Assembly (NCBI GenBank): GCA_028565635.1
Contig: JAOXYB010050057.1
Location: forward strand, 1 to 26,481
Length of the DNA: 26,481 nt
Direction: 5' to 3'
DNA from: Phoronis ovalis
Lineage: Eukaryota > Phoronida > Phoronidae
A program made the position numbers and the translations under genes. The notes under the pieces were generated by a model. The model made no database searches. It was not told the origin of the DNA and saw only the letters and a program-made list of their open reading frames with translations. Below are positions 20,854 to 26,481 of the stretch, piece after piece. Every line of letters starts with the position of its first letter. The first letter of the stretch is position 1.

Positions 20854-21335
20854 TATATTGATGTTTATAATTTTCATAGGTATAAGAGCATTGCTTGTAA
20901 TATTTTTACAACCATTGCATGTGGTTAATCTCTTCACACTTCATCAAAAGTAGATTACTATTAGTCAAATTGGCTCTGTAATTTCAAAATATCAAATATG
21001 TCGAAATGCTGTCAAAAAAATCTATGGAATTTAATTTAAAGCAATATGGAAACAATTATAAAACTTATAAAGCAATTTGGGAATAACTTAATTAATGGTG
21101 TAAATATAACTACAGAGATTGGCAGAAAATCTGCAATTAATATTTTTGAATTGTGGAACAGAGTTTTGCAAAATATTAGGAAGTTCGTTTTTTTTAATTT
21201 AAGGTATATACATATACGATTATGTAGCAGTATGTGACAGAGAATTTGCAGGATCTAGAAATAGAAAGAAAAACAAGTAGTCCTCCCTCCATTACTTTCA
21301 GCCAGGTAGCGCTTCCGTTATTGTAACGCGGGAAC

Positions 21336-21351
21336 GAGTGCCATCTGGTGG
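21336..21351 (-). promoter_or_regulatory. Perfect match to vertebrate CTCF core consensus
   Basis: Minus-strand CCACCAGATGGCACTC satisfies every position of the published core CCASYAGRKGGCRSYV. It sits in a locally G+C-richer stretch between the receptor half and the FABP gene. CTCF is known from bilaterians; binding here is inferred from one motif hit only. Confidence 0.35.
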
Positions 21352-21388
21352 AAGATAATGGTTTCCCTCACCTTAAAGATGCACTCGG

Positions 21389-21408
21389 TATATACCTGGG
21401 GGTATATA
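21389..21408 (+). promoter_or_regulatory. TATA-rich inverted repeat, possible core promoter
   Basis: TATATACC, then TGGG, then GGTATATA form an 8-bp-arm hairpin; the right arm continues as GGTATATATAGC, a good TATA box. It lies ~900 bp before the FABP ATG and 40 bp from the CTCF-like site. No exon was identified downstream. Confidence 0.25.
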
Positions 21409-22232
21409 TAGCAGACACCCGAGCAGAAACAAGGTGTCCCACAAAACAGTGCACATGACTCAGAATGGATATCTTATATAAATTACTTTTACAATGCAAT
21501 TTTTCGCAAATAAATCTGAAAATCTAGTTGGGAACGGCATTTTCCCTAAACTTAATTCAAAAGCTGTTTTTCCGTGTAAAATTATGTCTTAATGAAGATT
21601 TCAATAAAACGTAGTTGATTTTAATAAAACTTTAACTGTACTTTAACGCAGTTGGTATTTACAGTTCACAAATTTAACTGTGTTCTATTAAGGAGAACTA
21701 GCTAGTTGCTTTTAGAGGTATAAAGAGAGTGTACATTATACCCAATATTGCGTAAGTAGATAGGTAATTGCCAGGATACTAAGACAAATAACTATACATC
21801 AGAGGATTGGTCATCATTGAATAATTCCAAAAATACATTATCTGGTTAATCTCATGCAGGGAACATTCGAATGTTGAGATTTCTCTTTTGCTCGTTGATC
21901 AGGATATCAATTCCGGTGTAAGTCTTGTTTAGGGTCCATTTCGCGAACCTCCTCAAACACTTGTTTAGAGGATTTCATTTGAGTGGTCCCCAGGCTATAT
22001 TAAATCTATGTGCTGTTTCCATAATTAAGTCGAATCAAGTACGTAACTATGGGCTGGGACTAATATAACTAAAAAAACAAATAAGCAAACGAACGTGCTT
22101 ATATATTAATCTTTATTTAAATAGTCTGCAAGATTTACATGTAATCAATGATTCTATCCTAAAAGTAAATACGTCTGTGCTGTCGCGTGCTTAACAACCC
22201 ACACCTATATTGATTCGTTCGCAGATAAAACC

Positions 22233-22277
22233 CTAGACAACTCGAGGGTACTAGTCACTTATTTGAACGTTGTCTAG
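22233..22277. promoter_or_regulatory. 9-bp inverted repeat just upstream of FABP
   Basis: CTAGACAAC (22233-22241) and GTTGTCTAG (22269-22277) are perfect inverted copies 27 nt apart, ending 25 bp before the ATG. ATAAAA at 22225-22230 could act as a TATA box. The repeat could be a paired protein site or a 5' UTR hairpin. Confidence 0.3.
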
Positions 22278-22302
22278 CAGTGCACATAACACTTAGGCAA
22301 GA

Positions 22303-23639
22303 ATGGAAAGTATTGAGGGAACCTGGAAATTTTTTTCGTCAGATGATAAGGACGATGCTTTGGCTGATGCATTGGGTAAATATTCAAAGAATGGTTCAAT
22401 ATTTACAGACCTTTTGCTGCAAAAGGGGATTTTTAAACATATTTTTAAGTAACTATATACACCTTACCCCGTTATCACGAATTCATACCCATGGGAAGGT
22501 ACGCGTTATATTTAGCCGGGTTAGATTCTTGTCTATGTATATGACGCTCTTTCCCATGTTACCATTTAAAATAATTTACCTGTGCACAGTCTATTCTTTA
22601 AATTAAAAAAATGTATTAATAACAAACTGGTCTCGAAGAAATGCTAAATACAATTTGTAAATAAAACATTGTATAAGAAATCAGACTCAGTGAAACTATG
22701 CCGGTCAACGAGGTTAAAAAACCGTAGTTTTTGAATATTATCAATTTTCAGGCATTCCATCAGAAGCCCATAAAAAAATGAAGGAAAATCGTCCCGTGGT
22801 CACCAGCAAGTTACAAGGAACAGATGGAATTGCACATACGATTGTGTATCCAGATAAAACTATTGAACAAAAGTTCAAGTTTGGAGTACCAACCACAGTG
22901 AAAACTCCCATGGGAGATTCAGATACGGTAATTGTATTTTGCACATATAACTTTTTGTACATGTTTATTAGATAGCTTATGCGACAAAGTTTCCAACTAG
23001 TTTCCATAATTCTTGTCAGTCCAGTTTTAATACTCAGCATTAGTAGATATAGCGTCTATATGCATAACTAATAGTAAACAACTCGATCGAAAGAAACGAT
23101 TCTACTCTTTCCAGGTGACAGTATGTTTTGATAACGGAGTTTGGAAGGAGAAGCATGAGTTTTTGAATGTCATACTTAATATAGAGAAAACTATCACAGG
23201 GGACACCTTGAAAGTGGCAAGTGTACAATTATAATTATATAACAAAATTACTTATACATATCACCTCTTGTTCAAATTAAGCGCCAACTATCAACGAATA
23301 TGTGACAGATGTTTGTCTATGTACCAAAACGCTTACAAATTGCAATAATTAAAATTGTTGTTAATCAATTTGCATTGAAGGAACTTCCACCAGTCTCTTT
23401 GGCAATTTGATTGTTGGACTTTCAGCGTCAAAAACGCTGGAACATGTTTTGCATTAATTTCATTATGCAGTGTTTTGTTGCTAATTGCTGCCGCGATAAA
23501 GCTTTGCTGATAAGTATACTGTTTTTAGTTTTGACAACAGTGTCAAACTTTTATAAAACCATTTTCTCACATTAAGTTTATTTTGCAGAAAATGTGCAGT
23601 AAAGACATCGTTGCAAGTCATGTGTGGAAAAAGCAATAG
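22303..23639 (+). CDS. Fatty-acid-binding protein (iLBP family), four exons
   Basis: A cytosolic beta-barrel carrier of fatty acids or retinoids. Exons: 22303-22375, 22752-22927, 23115-23216 and 23589-23639 (73/176/102/51 nt), the classical FABP exon sizes, giving 133 residues. GTWK at 6-9 is the family N-terminal signature. The helix-turn-helix lid ends ALG-IPSEAHKKMKENRP, and FKFGVP and TPMGD follow in the barrel. Introns 1 and 2 are GT-AG. Intron 3 reads as GC-AG (GTG|GCAAGT), which restores the canonical 102-nt exon and family spacing; the nearby GT would delete a residue. The usual carboxylate-binding Arg-Arg-Tyr triad appears as K108, H128, W130, so ligand binding may differ. The ATG at 22303 is required for GTWK spacing. 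FABP, CRABP or a relative cannot be separated by eye. Confidence 0.88.
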
Positions 23640-23846
23640 ATGCATGCTGACATAGAATTCCCATGCGATTCTAACATTGAAATTTGCAATTTTAGAGTTT
23701 TTTATATTTCAACAGAAAAAGATTTTGCGTGATCCTTACTGATATCTGTGATCATAAGAAGATACACGTAAAAACAGTGATTTAAGCTACAGTCAATTAA
23801 GAAAGCAATTATAACATTTGTGATAAAATATTTTTTCACTTTTATG

Positions 23847-23852
23847 AATAAA
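23847..23852 (+). terminator. Candidate poly(A) signal of the FABP gene
   Basis: The canonical AATAAA is 208 nt past the stop codon, a reasonable 3' UTR length. Chance occurrence is possible in this base composition. Confidence 0.4.
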
Positions 23853-25070
23853 TTTTGTACCCGGGAATTTAATGTTGTTTTCTTTTTAATTATTGCAAAG
23901 GCTTATACATAGTACATGAATATATTTATCTATGCTACTTATTTTATATTGGTTTATTTACAGCGACTTTTACATCCCGCATGCCACCACGAGTATAACG
24001 TTTTGAATTACTTGCCCAGATTTTTTTTTTTATGTTTCGTGTTTCTGACATTTAGAAATAAAATTATTGCGGAAAAAAAATCAGTAACAATTGTTATAAA
24101 ACGAATTATAACAAAATAGAACCTGAAACAATGTTAGTCATGCAGTCTATATTACACTTTATTAGTTTCAGAGGTAGAACATAAATTTGCAAACACATGG
24201 TGGTATGTCATGAGAAAATTAAATTACTGTCATTGTATATATTAGGAATTGCTTTTAAAAGGAATCAGTAGTTTCCCCCTAAGTATTCAAGTGAACATAC
24301 GAATAGCTGTACAAACATTCAATAATTTACCACTTCGCTAACTGATTGTAATCTGGACAGAGTCTCGAATTCAAAAACTAGCTTAAAATTAAACGTAAAA
24401 GAAAAAGAAAGCTCCATGACTTTTAAAATTGCCTCCGTAGCTTTTCGTAAAGAAAAACATTCTGATTTAAAAAAAAAGAAATTCAATTTTTGAAATAAAC
24501 ATGAAAAATAGTAGCTTTTGCCGTGCTTTCCGTACACTCCTCGGACACTCCTTTAAAGGTTGAGCCCTGAAATTAACCATAGCATTTTTTTCCATTCCAT
24601 TTTCAAATACATTCCTTCTGTTCCATAATTTATTCTGCATTATATTTATTTAAATTACAGCACTGTATATCATACGTCGTATAGAATAAATTAAGTGTGT
24701 AACTTTCTTTTATTGGTATATTGAGATTGAACTCGTCGATATATATATCACAGTTTGCAGGAATATCCGGGGAGAAGTCTTAATTATTTTTTGGGTTGGA
24801 GTGTGCTACTGAAAGTAAAATTTCCGGATCAACTACATACCAAAACTTTCAAAATATTGACCCGGTAATCCTATACCAAAAATTTCGAAGCATAGCCCAT
24901 CTTATAAGACATGGCAATTTTTTTTACCTTTAAATATGTCAGATTCTACGGGAAAATTATATTTTAATGTTCAAAATACTGTTATTTTTTTAAAACATAT
25001 TTTCTACGAAAAGTCAAGACGCATTGATTCTACACTTTGCCGACGAATCTTTTTGATTTGGCCCCAATAA
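23853..25070. other. Non-coding interval after FABP
   Basis: Short frames at 23916-24119 (plus) and 24319-24537 (minus) lack motifs and are driven by A+T-rich composition. No elements with terminal repeats were seen. Confidence 0.45.
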
Positions 25071-25165
25071 CCTAGGGGGGTCCGGTGCAATATTTGGTGC
25101 GTTTTCCTGCAATCTGGTGCATGCAGAGACTCTTTTTCCATGACGCTCTGCGCTCCTTTTATACA
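25071..25165 (+). repeat. Dispersed repeat fragment (copy 2)
   Basis: It shares TTCCTGCAATCTGGTG (25104-25119) and a CTTTTTCCATGAC block (25132-25144) with the copy at 1436-1545, same order and strand. Upstream CCTAGGGGGGTCCGG resembles phrases I recall from marine invertebrate repeats. Confidence 0.45.
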
Positions 25166-25924
25166 TTTAAACATAAATATTGTTAAGACTAATTAATTTA
25201 AATAAAAACAAATCACAAATTTTATCCAAGAGGGACTGAGGTCAGTCAACATACAGGGCATTCAGCTTTTAATTATTTGTAGATTTTGCCTAAACCTTCA
25301 GCATAATTATTTTGAATTTATATCTTTTACTCAGTATTGATGAAATGGAGGTTTTATGACGTTAGCTTAGAATTACTAAAGAGGCATGCATTGTCATTGT
25401 ACTGGTTAATAACAGACAATAAAATTAACATGTTTCGCTTTTTGTCTTATCTTTCTGTCATTTCTGTAACGTAATCGGTACATTCACTGCAAGAAATTAT
25501 TTAAATCACAGTCCAAATCAACCACTTCGATAATTGTCCACCAATTGGCTGCTATTTTTGTTTTCAGCATACGTTTATTTTATTTCAAAGAACAACAAAA
25601 TATAACTTATAATCTTTATATACAAGTAGCACCTGTAACAATAATGGTGAGCAGTGTGTACAAACTGATGATAACTTATCATCAGTTAACACGAACTTAT
25701 ATCATAACTAGATACAGGTATTAATTGATAACAATATACCGAGTACAGACAGCCATGAGGAAACAACCTGAATGCAGGACACACTCTCAGACTGGATAAA
25801 TAATAATAATTCAGTCGGCAACAGGCCAGATTATCCATAAGCATACTTCTTGGCTTTTTATTGGCAAATCTATCTATGATACGCTCATAATCTAGGTTAA
25901 TATCTGTGGACATATAAAATTAAT
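25166..25924. other. Non-coding A+T-rich interval
   Basis: No gene recognised; the minus 75-codon frame at 25686-25913 has no motif. Short inverted text TGATGATAACTTATCATCA near 25667-25685 is a local palindrome. Confidence 0.4.
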
Positions 25925-26060
25925 TTTTGGGAAGGGGGGGTGCGCGCCCGTAAATCCGCCACTGAATGCTACATCACCAAAGCCACAAAAAGTGCTCTAT
26001 ATCTGGGATTTAAAGGCGACCCATACCAGCGGCGTATCCCGCCCCCAACACACTGGCTAT
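25925..26060. repeat. G+C-rich stretch with transposon-like phrases
   Basis: A run of seven G followed by TGCGCGCCCGTAAATCCGCCACTG, and CCAGCGGCGTATCCCGCCCC further on, stand out from the A+T-rich surroundings and resemble interspersed-repeat ends I have seen in invertebrate genomes. Boundaries are uncertain. Confidence 0.25.
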
Positions 26061-26314
26061 AAGCAATACGTAATCGTTGAGAAGTTCCTGAAAAATCAAT
26101 GTTCACACTGCACAACATGAATACGCAGACAAAACTCCTGACGCTGATACAAACAGGAACAGATCTAGAGGTGCATCGATATTTATTTAGGGTCAAGATA
26201 CGAGAATCATATCGTTATTTCTCCTGCATTGGTTTGACGCCGAGGCTCTACCCAGCGGTGTTTTTGGTTTCTTAAACCACTTTTCATATTTTTTGCTACA
26301 ATTTGAGGTTAGAA

Positions 26315-26420
26315 AAGGGGCCGTCCATTAATTATGTCAACAAAATAGGGGGGGGAGGGGGTTTGAAGAAGTTTGACAATTGTTGACATGGAGGAGTTCA
26401 AGAAAAATTGACGTCAACAA
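26315..26420. repeat. GGGGCCGTCCATTAATTA-type repeat end
   Basis: GGGGCCGTCCATTAATTATG (26317-26336), a poly-G stretch with one A, then inverted TTGTTGAC text around 26382 and 26412. This phrase order is one I recall as a widespread animal interspersed repeat; I do not assign a class. A palindrome TTGACGTCAA lies at 26408-26417. Confidence 0.4.
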
Positions 26421-26481
26421 TGTTATTTTTACTTAAGTTTGGTACTGACTTCTTTGAAGAAAAGTTCTTTGTTTTTATTGA

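Larger units (their letters stand above)
20854..22232. other. Upstream interval of the FABP gene, no gene recognised
   Basis: The plus-strand 63-codon frame at 21046-21237 has no recognisable motif. A more G+C-rich island at about 21295-21440 holds a CTCF-consensus match and a TATA-rich hairpin, and could be a regulatory element or distal promoter. Nothing else stands out. Confidence 0.45.

Noticed and set aside
21046-21237. 63-codon plus-strand frame considered as transposase remnant beside the 20696 MITE
   Set aside because: No catalytic or DNA-binding motif could be recognised and it lies outside the element's termini.
23214-23215. GT donor for FABP exon 3
   Set aside because: It would give a 99-nt exon, a one-residue deletion in the last strand and a weak donor, against a consensus-like GCAAGT three bases on.

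Overview
This is eukaryotic (animal) DNA: A+T-rich, gene-poor, with intron-split genes, single-exon receptor genes on long 3' and 5' flanks, and many short non-autonomous transposon relics. Caveolin, a fatty-acid-binding protein (FABP) and rhodopsin-class GPCRs together indicate a metazoan. The repeat vocabulary (CCCGGGGGTAC-ended elements, TAATAATCGCCC-ended elements, a GGGGCCGTCCATTAATTA motif) recalls marine invertebrate genomes, but the phylum cannot be fixed from this window.

Layout. Left edge, minus strand: two short coding exons (109-171 and 2967-3107) that end in the same 13-residue peptide of caveolin type, each followed by a phase-0 GT donor. The main caveolin exon is not between them and probably lies beyond the left edge, so they look like alternative first exons, or the first exons of two paralogues. 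At 6882-7916 (minus) is a single-exon class A GPCR with an adenosine-receptor-like scaffold but without the adenosine-contacting residues. At 14232-15569 (minus) is a second class A GPCR, closest by eye to the orphan GPR61/GPR62/GPR161 group. At 22303-23639 (plus) is a complete four-exon FABP-family gene with the classical 73/176/102/51-nt exon pattern and an apparent GC-AG third intron.

Between the genes lie at least three copies of a CCCGGG-ended MITE family (10340, 11350-11666 with an 8-9 bp target duplication, and 13837-14217, whose edge is 14 bp from the second GPCR's stop codon). There is also a 567-bp foldback element with ~95-bp inverted repeats (10689-11255), TAATCGCCC-type element ends (18488 and 20696-20853), a CA/CG microsatellite, and a perfect match to the vertebrate CTCF core consensus at 21336-21351.

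The genes do not form an operon or an evident pathway. Caveolin (membrane scaffold) and FABP (cytosolic lipid carrier) are both lipid-related, but nothing in the sequence links them. I found no CRISPR array, rRNA or convincing tRNA, and no clearly novel multi-gene system. The best leads are the duplicated caveolin first exon, the FABP with an altered ligand-binding triad and GC-AG intron, and the MITE abutting a receptor stop codon.
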